Shown here piece after piece: positions 19,323 through 30,895 of a stretch of DNA of 64,000 nucleotides; position 1 is the stretch's first letter, and every line of letters starts with the position of its first letter. The stretch is taken from positions 65,141,570-65,205,569 of the forward strand of contig OX326957.1 of assembly GCA_946800325.1 (NCBI GenBank). Reading direction: 5' to 3'. The position numbers and the translations under genes are program-made. The notes under the pieces are model-generated. The model had not been told where the DNA came from. It searched no databases and saw nothing but the letters and a program-made list of their open reading frames with translations. This stretch comes from Luzula sylvatica (taxonomy: Eukaryota; Streptophyta; Magnoliopsida; Poales; Juncaceae).

Positions 19323-22210
19323 ATGGTGAATTTCGGCAAGAAATTAGCAGCAGAAAAAGTGGAAGAATGGAATGAGTACGAATATTTGAATTTTTTCTTA
19401 TTTTTCTCATTTCTACATTTTCTCATTGTACGAATATTTAAATTATATTTTCCACTCTTGTACCTATAGGTACTACATAGACTACAAATTAATGAAGAAA
19501 AAAGTGAAACAATATGCTCAGCTAAACCCAGCAGATGAAACAGATCGTAAACAAGTACTAAAAGAATTCTCCAGATTGCTCGACAATGAGGTTATTTAAT
19601 TTTATCGCCAAAATCTTCTCCAACATTCAAACTTATTAATTCAAATTCGACAAATTATTTTACACAGATTGAAAAAGTGGTTCTTTTCATACTCGAGCAA
19701 CAAGGCCACCTCGCAGGCAGGATTCAAAACTTAGAATTGCACCGAACTGCAATTTCACAAATTTCAGATGCTTCGGAAATAACAGAGTTAAGAGAGTTGT
19801 ACAGAGCCATAGGTCTCGATCTTTTAAAACTCCTCTGGTTTGTAGACATGAATGCAACGGGAATCCGAAAAATTCTTAAGAAATTCGATAAAAGATTCGG
19901 ATATAGGTTCATGAATTATTATGTTAGCACTCGTTCGAATCATCCGTACTCCCAACTTCAACAAGTCTTCAAACAAGTCGTAAGTTAAAGAAATTCCATA
20001 GTTATTTGTAATTAATTAATTAATTGAATAATTTATCTATTTTTGTGAAGGGACTTGGAGCTGTAGTTGGGGCCTTAACTCGAAACCTTGCATACCTTCA
20101 AGATCAAGAAGGAAACGATGTATCCATCTACGATCAACCCTCCATTATAGTCAAGGTTCCATTCTCTCCATTTCACGTTTTCATTCAAATTTCAAAAACA
20201 ATATAAATAACAAACTTCCTTAATTCATAGGATCCGGTGATAGAGCAAATAAACGCATCGGTAGACAAACTGACGCACTCAACAAACGTCCTCCAATTCT
20301 TAGGCCAACGTGCTCTCTTATTTCCTGAAGAAACAATCATTACATGCACAACAGATCCAGATCACGAACCAGAAGACGAAACGTACCATTTAACATCGCT
20401 TATGCTTAACTTAGCGAATACATTTTTGTACATGATAAACACGTATATAATCGTGCCAACAGCTGATGATTACTCGGTTAGTCTCGGTGCAGCCGCCACG
20501 GTTTGCGGCGTAATTATTGGATCCATGGCCGTGGCGCAAGTTTTCTCTTCGGTTTATTTCAGTGCGTGGTCTAACAAGTCTTATTTTAGACCGCTTGTGT
20601 TTAGTAGTGTCATGTTGTTTTTCGGGAACTTGCTTTATGCTTTGGCTTATGATGCTAACTCCTTGGCCCTTCTTTTGATTGGCCGCCTTATGTGTGGGTA
20701 AGAAAATTAGAATTTCTCTTTTCAAATTAATGTTTTATTTATTCCAATTATATTTGTAATTGTTGTGTCAATGTAGGTTGGGATCGGCGAGGGCTGTGAA
20801 TAGGCGGTACATAAGCGATTGTGTACCGCTCAAAATTCGGTTACAGGCGTCAGCAGGATTTGTTAGTGCCAGTGCACTGGGCATGGCGTGTGGGCCCGGG
20901 TTGGCAGGCTTGCTTCAGATAAAATTTCAAATTTTCACACTCACTTTTAATCAGAATACAATGCCTGGTTGGCTCATGGCCTTTTCTTGGGCTCTCTACT
21001 TGGTCTGGCTTTGTGTTTCCTTCAAAGAACCGGTCCGTAGAGATATCGAAGAAAATGGTGGGTAGTATGTTTTTGTTGTTGTTGTGAATATTATTGATTA
21101 GGGATTGAAAATGTTGTGAATTGAAATACAGGGTCTAGAGATGAAAATTTGGAAGAGGGCTTGAATACACCTTTGCTTTTGGATAACGAGAGAGGGAATG
21201 CAGATTTTGAAGATTGTGGTATTAGTGAAGATAACTCTGACGAATCGCGTGGGCCCGCAAGGTCTATTAGGTCCGCGTATAGACTTCTTACTCCATCTGT
21301 AAAGGTATAGAAAGAAAAAAAAAATTGATCAAAAATCGTTATGAAATGTTCATGCTATTTTGTTCTGCTTTATTTACAGGTGCAATTGCTGATATATTTC
21401 ATGCTTAAATACGCGATGGAAATTCTACTATCTGAATCGAGTGTCGTGACAACGTATTATTTTAACTGGTCAACTAGTACAGTAGCCATATTTTTGGCAG
21501 TACTAGGGCTGACTGTACTTCCAATCAATGCTTTTATCGGTAGTTACGTAACTCGCTTGTTTGAGGACAGGTAAATAATCATATCATATGGCATAATTTT
21601 AAATCTTAATTCCTTCATTGAACTTAGATTAAAACTGTTATATCATTTTTATTTCAGGCAAATATTGTTGGCATCTGAAATTATCGTTTTGATTGGTATA
21701 GTTCTGAGCTTCAAATATACTAGCCAATACTCAGTTCCTCAATACGTTATTTCTGCTCTTATCACATTTGTCGCTGCTGAAGTCGTCGAAGGTAGAATAT
21801 CTACAATAAATTCATGCCCACTAATTTCATCAATTCATTCAACAAGTCAGTAATGGAGTTAGCGGGTTTCTCTGTCGAAATATTTAACCTCAAAATTGCA
21901 AAGAGAAATTCGTTGATTAATTTCCTTATAGATTGACGTACATATAATTAATATTTGTGTTTAAATTTTAGGGGTAAATTTATCGCTCTTGTCGCGAGTG
22001 ATGTCATCTAGATTGGCACGTGGTACATTTAATGGGGGATTACTTTCAACCGAGGCTGGAACTTTAGCTCGTGTCATCGCCGATGGCACGATTACATTGG
22101 CTGGTTATTTGGGATCAAATATGCTTTTAAATGTCACTCTTATTCCTTCCCTTTTGATATGTATAGGGTCGATTATAGCCACTTTGTGCACGTTCAATTC
22201 TCTTTATTAA
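19323..22210 (+). CDS. VPT1: SPX-MFS vacuolar phosphate transporter (PHT5/VPT type)
   Basis: Ten coding exons join in phase: 19323-19375, 19470-19590, 19668-19979, 20051-20155, 20231-20697, 20777-21057, 21132-21304, 21380-21570, 21658-21791 and 21972-22210. They give 691 aa, close to the ~697 of Arabidopsis PHT5;1. Residues 1-145 are an SPX domain, which binds inositol pyrophosphates as phosphate-status signals. Its basic clusters are visible at 24-32 (KLMKKKVKQ) and 125-134 ([10 protein letters not shown]). From about 245 to the end lie major-facilitator membrane segments, with [29 protein letters not shown] and [14 protein letters not shown]. An acidic loop separates the halves (about 447-505). 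The family moves phosphate across the tonoplast. The start codon has a good context (AAAATGG) and is the first AUG after the leader uORF. I see no damage, and the gene appears functional. The symbol is by family resemblance; the paralogue number is not certain. Confidence 0.95.
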
Positions 22211-22850
22211 GAGTGAGAGAACTTCGTTCTAGTTTCATTGTGCAATGTATATTGTTTTCTCTTTTCTATGTTACGCAGATACATCTAAAATGCAGAAGTA
22301 TCGTAGGGATATGATATGGGTATTCCAAACGAATAGAGGTGCGATACAGATATGATACTTCACGTGGAATATTCCATTATTTTAATATTTTTGTGGACAC
22401 GTCAGAATTTCCGAGATACGTCAAAATATGACTAGATTACTTATTTCATGATAACTCGGTTCATTATATATTCTGATTCATAACATTTTTATAAAGAAGT
22501 ACATCGGACACTTCTAAAATTAATTCCAATATACTTATTACATAACTATATAACCGTATTTGTGTCCTGGAATTTTGAAAATTATTGTATCGCCGTATTC
22601 GTATCCAGATCCCCGATTCGACAAACACACTTCTAAAAGAGGGACTCGCAACAAGTAGGGTTTTTGGTTCTTCACACTTGAGGTAACCTTTGATCGTTTT
22701 GCATGCGTAGTGCAATACCTTAATGTGGTTGATAAGGGGATTTTTCCGCATAATTTACGTAGCTAAAATAGAAATTTAAGCACTATAAAACATTAAGTTA
22801 GTATAGGAAATATTACATATTTATATTATCAATGGAAAAATGCTCAACTA
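22211..22850. other. 3' flank with a MITE-like repeat
   Basis: The stretch 22266-22620 starts CTATGTTACGCAGATAC and has GGGATATGATATGGGTATTC and GCCGTATTCGTATCC, like the repeat at positions 1-160. The likely polyadenylation region of the transporter gene is just before it. No gene is seen. Confidence 0.4.
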
Positions 22851-23960
22851 CTAGTTTGGGGGTTAATTTAGGTGTAAACGTAAGGGATTATGCCAATCCA
22901 AAGGCATGGCCGGATTCCTCTCCTCTTCCCAATCAATTTGATGTATAAGATCACAACTTCCGGATAATGGATGAGAGAGGAAATAAGCAAGGAACGAAAA
23001 GGGTCTAAATGACTCACTACCCAAAAATCCACCAACCTAAAGCACATGATCCTCAACTACTTCCACTATCCTGACATTCCAATTTGGACCAATGGGAGAG
23101 TTCCAAAAGTGCTATATAAACCCCTCCCGAGCTGTTCAAGCACTACACCTTCAACACTTTCTTCTACACTTTCTTCACCACTTCAACCAACTCCAACACT
23201 CTCTCGCTCTCTTGATGTTCCGATCAAGAAGCGACAATGATCTCAATCCCTGTTTCAACTATGAGGTTATGATCAAGAAGCGACAAAGATTTCAATCCCT
23301 TCTACAACTTCGAGGTTCCGATCAAGAAGTGACAAGGATCTCAATCCCTATTCCAACTCCGAGGTTCCGATCAAGAAGCGACAAGGAGATTATGTTGAAG
23401 ATTCACCGGTCCTGTGCCCCGCGCAGCGGATGGGGCACGCGGTTCGGTTCCCCAACCCGAGATCCCGTCGTCCACTCGAGCGTACAAATATGGAAGAATA
23501 TGCAACCATACCGTACCAAATTGATGGTGAATTTTTGAAGGGTTGAAGCGATTCTTCCGTCATACCCTTCCGTCATGATTTCCACTCCGTGCTTTCCACT
23601 CTGAAAACGCATGCATCATATTCCCACACGACTCGACACCGTCAAAACATGTAGTGCTCCTTTTGGGTAAACCGAAACAATTTCGGTGAAACCCTAGTTT
23701 CACTTTGATCACAAACGAGAATAAAAAATATGACTTCTCTTCTCGTATCCATCGCGAGTTGTCATCTATTGGTTACATACGTACCTGCCTAGTCAATCCG
23801 TGTGTAAACCTTCTTAATCTCATATTGGGTAGCTCTAATGGAGAAAAATATTTTTTCTCCTCCTCTCTCTTTCTCTCTTTCGTGTTCACACATATTACGA
23901 TGTCTTCCAAGTATTAGATATGTTAAACTGATTAACACACTAATTAGATTAATTAGGAGG
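22851..23960 (+). mobile_element. Possible LTR-like promoter region
   Basis: CTATATAAACCCCTCCC at about 23113 is a strong TATA box followed by a C/T/A-rich ATG-poor stretch, as in a retroelement LTR. A 49-bp minisatellite follows, then a GC-rich GCGCAGCGG block and sequence shared with 12.5-13.1 kb. Neither TG...CA borders nor coding domains were found, so this could equally be a dead gene promoter. Confidence 0.35.
23217..23392. repeat. 49-bp tandem repeat, 3.5 copies
   Basis: The unit contains GGTTCCGATCAAGAAGCGAC and AGGATCTCAATCCC. Copies of GATCAAGAAG start at 23222, 23271, 23320 and 23369, exactly 49 bases apart. Confidence 0.9.
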
Positions 23961-24123
23961 GAGAGAAACATCCTATATAGTATATAGAATAAGGATGGCC
24001 CAAAGGATGCAAACTAGCTATATATGGGTTGGGAACGGATCGTATCCTTTATTGCGCTGCGCGGGATACGATGCCGGAATTCCTTGATTTAATTCTTCTA
24101 AAATAATACATACACATATATAT

Positions 24124-24125
<2 letters not shown>

Positions 24126-24216
<91 letters not shown>
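24126..24216. repeat. (AT)n microsatellite
   Basis: This is an uninterrupted AT run of about 91 bases. Confidence 0.97.
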
Positions 24217-24219
<3 letters not shown>

Positions 24220-26069
24220 TTTATTTATTTTGAATTACCATATGTATTGGTTATTTTCTATATGTATATCACATATACATATTACTTAGAGAATATCGAT
24301 TCGTCCAACAAGATTAGCACATTGGTGTGATCTAGTAGGTTCGATTAATTTGACACGAACTAAACTTAGTTTGTAAATCGTAAGCGGTATCTAGTAAGAC
24401 ATTATGATCACCCAAATTAAATCGAATGATCCATGATCATTTCTAAGCAAGATTGTATCTGACTTAATCATTTTGTTCTACAATACTTGTTAATCACGAG
24501 GCATAGTTATCATGTCAGACTTAATTTGATTAGCGTCTTTTTCCCGATCAAGAATTAGACTGACAAAAGACAAAATAATGTTACCAACAGATGTTAATAT
24601 ATTTCTGAGCATGGCCATGCATTTCTTCAGTCACACTTGAACGAGTGGCCAAAGGTATCTTCCTCTAAAGAGGGAAACAAATACCGTCTTGGTTGCTCAC
24701 ATTTCTCGTCGTGCTACACTTCATAACCTACAACATCCAATCAATCATCGGTCAAGACGACATAGAATATATGAAAGTATGAAGTTCCACACACAAAAAT
24801 CCATGACAACCTCAGGTCGTCGGATTAACCAGACTATATGTTATGAGAATCGTTGATGACAATAACCATGCATCTTCCCATGTGGTGGTCATTCCGGTAT
24901 GTAATCTCTATTGCATACCTATGTTCCAAACTTGATAACCAATATTCATGGTTTGTAAAACGTAACCATTAGTTTGCAAACATACTAGTGTGAGTACATA
25001 ACTTTCCTAGATAAGTATGTTTGTCTCTAGAAATATCCTATGACATTTTCTTTGATTCATAGTTTCACTATCAAAGTCACGTAATTTGATGATATTATCG
25101 AGATTGTCATTCAAGGTTTATTTTAAGATTAAAATCAAAAAGCAAATACACTTAACAATAATAGTGATAAGAAACTTTTATTGAATAAATAATGTTGTAT
25201 TACACAATCTTTCGTAACTATTACATAGGCCTAGGACACTACACCTTCATTAATTGTACTAATTTGCAGTTGAAATTCACAGTAAATAAAGTGCAATTAA
25301 AGTAAATCGCATAATTAAAAAAATAGCACAAAAAATCAGAAGAAATTTGCCGAATTGAAGAAACTCGCTGGATAGGAGCCGTTGTCCGTTGAGAGTATCT
25401 CCGGCGAGGTGGGATGGGCGAAGACGAGTTCGATCAAGGCCGGAGGGAGAAGATGGGGTTATCTGTGGAGCGAGGTGGGGTCGTGAGGTCAGAACAGGGA
25501 CATATCTGGTTGGGTTGAGAAATGAGACATAAACCCTATCATATCGTGTCAGGCCAGTGGTAGGTTCTGGTCGAGTCTCGTACGGGGCTGGAGGGAGGGT
25601 TTCGGCTTATACTTATTTGAGGATTTATGTAATATTTAAATGTATATACGGATAAAATAAAATTTGGCATCTTTTTTAAAGGGCCTTAGGCATTGGCCTG
25701 CTGGGACAAAAGCCTAGTGTAGGGTCTATTTGTATGTATCATTCGCTATACTATTGCTATAAGAAAGGAAAAGCGAACAAAATAAAGTCCACCACTCTAA
25801 AAACGATCTATTTATTATTTTCATCCACCACTCGCCAGACCCAATACATATAGTCCACAACTCATAGACCGCCATGAGACGGGATCACAACTCTCACTCT
25901 AGACCAAACCCTAAGCTTTACTCCACCCATTTTTTCCAATCTTAGTTTTTTTCTTTTGTCTTTGGTCTTGTCACTCGCACTGCCCCAAGATCGTCATAAG
26001 TGTCACCTTTTACCTATTTTTCTTCTTTCTTCTATATCCTAGTCTTCTTCAACCCTGGCAATTTTTCAC
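24217..26069. other. Intergenic DNA, probably old retroelement
   Basis: The stretch 24240-25200 has moderate GC content and no open frame of note, and reads like a non-coding LTR or leader sequence. The stretch 25340-25620 is GC-rich with GGCGAGGTGGGATGGGCG but shows no protein match. At 25675-25735, AAAGGGCCTTAGGCATTGGC resembles a DNA-transposon end. Nothing firm can be called. Confidence 0.3.
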
Positions 26070-26239
26070 ATTGGGGTTGTTTGATTTGAGGGATTTTGGA
26101 ATACATGGATATATTATGTACATGTATTTGATAACCCATGTATTTTAGAATCCATGTGAGTTGTTTGATTAGTTGTATTTTAAAATTATTTATATAAAAT
26201 CTCTTGTTTGATTCTTGATGCAAAATTCATGATTTTTAT

Positions 26240-26760
26240 ATTCAATTTTCTAATCTATTATATTGTATTGTATTATAGTATATTGTTTTATATTATTTTA
26301 TATCATATTATATTATATTATATTATTTTTTAATATATTATATTGTAATATATTGTTTAAAATTATATTGTATTTTTTTATATTATAGTCTATTATATGA
26401 TATTGTTTTGTATTATATCAGATTATATTGTTTTATGTTATACGATATTATTTTAGATTATATTATATTAGATTAGATTATATTGTATTATATTATATTA
26501 TATTATATTATATTATATTATATTATATTATTTTATTTTATTTTATTTTATATTGGATTAGATTAGATTATATTATATTTATTGTATTGTATTATATTAT
26601 TATATTGTATTGTATTGTATTGTATTGTATTATATTGTATTATATTGTTTTATATTATATTATATTATATTACAGATAGTTTTAAATTATGTTGTATTAT
26701 TCTCTATTGCATTATATTATATTATATTGTATTATATTATATTAGATTATGTGATGTTCT
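26240..26760. repeat. (TATAT)n pentanucleotide-like low-complexity block
   Basis: This is a long run of TATTATATTATATT with TTTTA and GATTA variants. Three overlapping frames made almost only of Tyr, Ile and Leu are products of the repeat and are not annotated as genes. Confidence 0.9.
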
Positions 26761-26788
26761 ATGGAATGAAAATTAGATTATATAATAT

Positions 26789-28112
26789 TGTTGATCCAAA
26801 TATCCTATGGTCTGATTATTTCAAAACACTGTCATTACTAACGTCCATGTCAAGAAAAACATGTAGGACAACACAGGTACAATGATAAATGAAGATCAAG
26901 AGAAACACAAGTGAAAAACCGTCCAAGACAAAGAGACGAAAAAAAGGCGAAGAAACGATTCAAGAATCAAGATGTCAAAGATTTCCGTGAGTTGGGATCA
27001 CCACAAATAAACCTTAGGTAAACCCTAGTACATCTCATAATTATCAAGGTCAAAAGATAAATTCATAACATGATGAAAATGGAATATGGTTAACCATCAC
27101 AACAGTATGGGTTTCGTTCGAACGAACTCAACTGTCCGTTCGAACGGACACTTTCGTTCTAACTTGTGAATTCATAACGTTCGAACGAACTCCCTACTGG
27201 AAATGTGAAATATAAACACATATAAATAGTCAGTTCGAACGAACACTTAGTTCGTTCTAAATTTGTAGAACTAACCTTAAAGAAAGTTTGGTTCGTTCGA
27301 CCTCTCTATTGGTTCGTTCGAACGCACTATTGGTTCGTTCGAACCAACCTAGCAAGTAAACCATGTTCGTTCGAACGAACCCCTTTTGTCAGTTCGAACG
27401 AATCATCATGTATATGAAGAAATCATTTGAAACGGCTAGTTCAAATTTGCAGTTCATTCGAACACACCTAATTGTCAGTTCGAACGAACTATGAAATTTG
27501 TGCTCAAACTGAGGGTGTTCTATAGATGATATAAATAGAACCCCTCATATTTTTCTCTCCCCAAGCTTTTTAGAAATTTCATTTCAACATTCAAAAGAGA
27601 GAAAAACAAATAGCCTTGATTTCCAAATCCCTTGATAGTTTGAGCTAAACCTCTAGATCCGAGATCTATCTTCGAATCATCTATTCTAAACGATTCCCAA
27701 CTCACGTGACCGATCACGTTGTAGTTCGTCTTAGAAACTTGTAATAGGCTAATACTACGATTGTAAAGATCGCCATAGATCGATAGAAAATGTGTAAATC
27801 GATCTAGGCAAAATCTTGTACGAGTGAGTTGGAATTCAATCGAAAGCCCAAAAGGTACAAGGCTTTCCCGGAGACGTAGGTACTTGCAACTAATCGAATC
27901 GGTCGATTAAGCAAGTAAATGGTGAGTTAAAGCTACATAGCAACCACCTACCGAACTTCGTAATAAATATTGTGTGTTCAATTGTTCGGTACTCTCTTAT
28001 CTATTTTAAATTACTTCAATTAACTTCCGCATCTAGAATTGGTATACCGTAGTACGAAAATTGTACACTAGGAATACCTATTCACCCCCCTCTAGGTTAG
28101 AATTAACCAACA
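26789..28112 (+). mobile_element. Copia-like solo LTR, 5-bp TSD
   Basis: The element begins TGTTGATCC and ends TTAACCAACA, so it has TGTTG/CAACA ends. It is flanked on both sides by AATAT (26784-26788 and 28113-28117). No second LTR or internal region is present, hence a solo LTR of 1,324 bp left by recombination. The sequence near the right end (CCTATTCACCCCCCTCTAGG, 28077-28096) resembles what I recall of SIRE/Maximus-type Copia LTRs. The middle holds a dense cluster of GTTCGTTCGAACGAAC palindromes. Confidence 0.75.
27112..27492. repeat. Cluster of GTTCGTTCGAACGAAC palindromes
   Basis: About a dozen full or partial copies of a 16-base palindrome built on TTCGAA occur in 380 bases, in forms such as CGTTCGAACGAACT, CAGTTCGAACGAAC and GGTTCGTTCGAACCAAC. 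Spacing is irregular, so it is not a simple tandem array. It sits in the solo LTR upstream of what would be its promoter. Confidence 0.85.
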
Positions 28113-28394
28113 AATATAATATTATACTACATGGAGAATGAAATGCAAGATATGAAATACCGAATTTTTAGATGGATGATAAAATACATGAATAAGAAAT
28201 ATAAAATACAATACACATGAAAATCAAACAACGGATTTTGAGTGTATCCCATATTTGGAAATACATCTTCATAAAGATCCCTCAAATCAAACATGTCCAT
28301 TATCCTCCGTTCCAAGCATTTCTTCTGCTCTTCTACTTCTCTCTTTAATCATAATCCAATCCTGCACAATCTCACGCAACAACATCGATCCTTC

Positions 28395-28589
28395 TCACTT
28401 TTCTTCGGTAAAAGCCCTCGTGCATGTATCTCTCCATATAACGAAGATAAATGTCACGAAAAATTGGGAGCTTTCTTTGTCGAGTTTCTTGGAGGTTAGA
28501 TCTTCCAGTATCAAGTCAACCGAGAGATTAAGACCAGCTAATAAGGGGATCTCTGCTCTCAAAGCCTCCCAATAGTGACACAAAGCCAC
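28395..28589 (-). pseudogene. Possible LINE RNase H-like relic
   Basis: The minus-strand frame of 64 codons contains HYWEALRAEIPLLAGLNLSV followed by DLILED. This resembles the plant RNase H (RVT_3) pattern in which E-ALR-G--LA--L is followed by a strand with a hydrophobic-acidic end. The rest does not follow the usual order, and the frame is short. The call is weak, and it may be an accidental frame. Confidence 0.25.
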
Positions 28590-29235
28590 ATTCTTGTATT
28601 AGGTGTCGGTTTGTCAGTAACACATGTAACAACGTTTTACAATTGCTATTCTTTTCTTTGTTAGGTTATTTTGAGTTAGGATTTTTCGTTGTTTTAGGCC
28701 CTGTTCGCTAGCTAAGTTTTGTCTCATGGATTGGTGAGTTTATGGTGATTTGGAAGTTTTGCATTTTGGGGTGTTCGGTTGGTCATTAGGAACATCAGTT
28801 TTGTGTTTGAAAACTCAATAAACCAAGGAAATCATGAGAGAAAGCTCGGCTTTCAAACCTTACCTCCGATTAGATTTTTTGAAAGAGACAAAAACATAAA
28901 GTATGGATTCCTAATATAATAATTAAATTAATTCATGGATTATTTTGAAGAGAGACAAGGGACGAACAAAACATATAAGTTTATTCATGCATTGTTTTCA
29001 AGAAATATTCTCTAAAAAATATTCACTAAAAAATAATGGTGTTGAAAAATAATATTTCAGTAGAAAGCCCGAACTGTATTACATATAATCGAGGTGCTTA
29101 ATTATAGTTCGGATTAATTTGATTCATAGATGTTAATTGTATATTTAAATAATTGAACTCAACTAAATTTCAGTTTAGTTTTCAAGAAATATAATAATAA
29201 TAATAAATAATACATAATAATAATAAAAATCAATG

Positions 29236-29467
29236 GCCAACTAGAGTTAGCCTAGTTGGTCACACATCTTGGCTAGGGAGCGAGAGGTGTGGGGTTCGAT
29301 TTCCGACGGGGACACTGAATTATAGATTAAATGTTAAATGAATAAATAGAGTTTGTGGCCTATGTGTTTGTAATAAAAAAAAAAAAATAAAAAAAAAGGA
29401 GATTGTGTTTGGAAGGGGGACTTTGAGCCCTCTTCGAATTTACTAAAAAAAATAAAAAAATAAAAAA
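29236..29467 (+). mobile_element. tRNA-derived SINE with 17-bp target duplication
   Basis: The head has TTAGCCTAGTTGGTCAC (A box) and GGGGTTCGATTTCC (B box) about 45 bases later, like a tRNA gene. The body contains a mid A-rich stretch and ends in an A/T-rich tail. AATAATAAAAATCAATG flanks it on both sides (29219-29235 and 29468-29484). It lies inside the Harbinger-like element and is therefore younger. Its head differs from the SINE at 3.7 kb, so it is probably another family. Confidence 0.75.
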
Positions 29468-29484
29468 AATAATAAAAATCAATG

Positions 29485-29613
29485 CATAATTAAAAATGCA
29501 TTTAGAAAATAATAATAATAATAATAAAAGAAATTAATCCATAATTAAAAATGTATTTAGAAATTAATGATAATGAAATAATAATAATTATTATTATTAG
29601 AAATGTATTTTGA

Positions 29614-29659
<46 letters not shown>

Positions 29660-29877
29660 TAATCCATAATTAAAAATGTATTTAGAAATTAATGATAATA
29701 ATAATAATTAATACATAATTAAAAATGTATTTAGAAATTAATGATAATAATAATAATAGTAATAGTGATGTATTTAGCAATTATTAATAATAAATGATAA
29801 TAATTGTAATAAGAAATAATTATTTTAATAATAATAATAATAATGATAATAAAATAATACATAATAAAAATGTAGAA

Positions 29878-29920
<43 letters not shown>

Positions 29921-30152
29921 TATTTAGAAATTCGAGCAGCCAATGAAGATCCTACTCCGCAACAAGTAGTAGAAGAATTCGAGCAGCCTTCGATCATTGA
30001 TCAATATATAATTATCACATGTATTTGATATTAGTATGATTTAAATTTGTGTTTTTTCACATGATTTTTTTTACTCAATAAATTAATTTATGCATTTTAT
30101 TGTAATGGCTTAATATAATTTTTTTACTCAATAAATTTAAAATATATTTAGA

Positions 30153-30199
<47 letters not shown>

Positions 30200-30203
30200 C
30201 AAT

Positions 30204-30248
<45 letters not shown>

Positions 30249-30250
30249 CC
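29485..30250. repeat. AAT-triplet repeats and ~47-bp AT-rich minisatellite
   Basis: Copies of TTAATCCATAATTAAAAATG followed by TATTTAGAAATTAATGATAATAAT recur between 29490 and 29760, separated by (AAT)n tracts. 30150-30195 is (AAT)n and 30196-30247 is (AAC)n. The Ile-rich frame on the minus strand is spurious. Confidence 0.85.
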
Positions 30251-30396
30251 TAGGTTTTCATCAAACACCTTTTAAACATCCTACACTCGCAGTTTTTGCA
30301 TTTTCCTGCTACCATAGTTTCCTGATATTCATATATTGGTTTCCTGCAACTATGAGTTTCCTGCTGCTACACAAAACTGACCTAGCAAACACGTCC

Positions 30397-30895
30397 TTAG
30401 TAACCACAAAAAGATGATGACTTTTGCTAGTATACTCAAGTCTCACAGAAAACCTAGGTGTATATGAGCGTAAACACCTTGTATAACAGTCTCATTGGCA
30501 CTTTTCGTAGAGAAAACTTTTTAACTTTTCCACTTCTACCTTACTAAATCCAATATCTCTGAGTCTTACGCCACTTCCTCAAGCCTTCTTTTCACCCAAT
30601 TAACTTTGTTAATCTTTAATTGAAGATTAATTAGCTATTGTACCATATTGCTTAACAGCATAGCTATAAATATGAGGAATTTCTTGGTACCGTAAAAAAT
30701 AAACCCGGATCACCTGCATGACAGGCGGGAATACATATCACTATACTACAACGATTTTTTTTAATAATTAGATAAAAATAGGTTTAAGTAAATCGCCGCT
30801 TATTATGTGTGCATTGTTAGGTGAGAAATAAATAGATTTACAAAAATGACAATTAGATAAAAATAAATACCGGTCAGATTTTGGTATCTATTTGT
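30397..30895. other. Intergenic spacer
   Basis: There is no recognisable gene. AATTAGATAAAAATA occurs twice (about 30767 and 30851), a short local duplication. Confidence 0.4.

Larger units (their letters stand above)
26073..28298. mobile_element. MITE-like element with GTTTGATTTGAGGGAT termini, split by a solo LTR
   Basis: GTTTGATTTGAGGGAT at 26079-26094 and its exact reverse complement at 28277-28292 are the inverted termini. Aligning outward gives likely ends at 26073 (GGGG) and 28298 (GTCC), with ATT on both outer sides (26070-26072 and 28299-28301), a 3-bp duplication as in Harbinger-type elements. Just inside the termini the two halves remain inverted (TTGGAATACATGG on the left, TATTTGGAAATACATC on the right). 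Without the LTR the element is about 900 bp, largely TATAT repeat. Confidence 0.6.
28697..30396. mobile_element. Harbinger/Tourist-like element, TTA TSD
   Basis: The left end GGCCCTGTTCGCTAGCTAAG and the right end (reverse complement GGACGTGTTTGCTAGGTCAG) are inverted repeats with five mismatches in 20, and both continue TTTTGT. TTA flanks both sides (28694-28696 and 30397-30399), the target duplication of PIF/Harbinger elements. The 1.7-kb interior is AT-rich, with AAT-triplet repeats and a SINE insertion. No transposase remains. Confidence 0.7.

Noticed and set aside
26428..26885. Three overlapping plus-strand frames made almost only of Tyr, Ile and Leu
   Set aside because: They are translations of a TATAT pentanucleotide block and have no protein character.
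29240..29320. A functional tRNA gene on the plus strand
   Set aside because: Only the A- and B-box regions match. The SINE body and 17-bp target duplication explain it.
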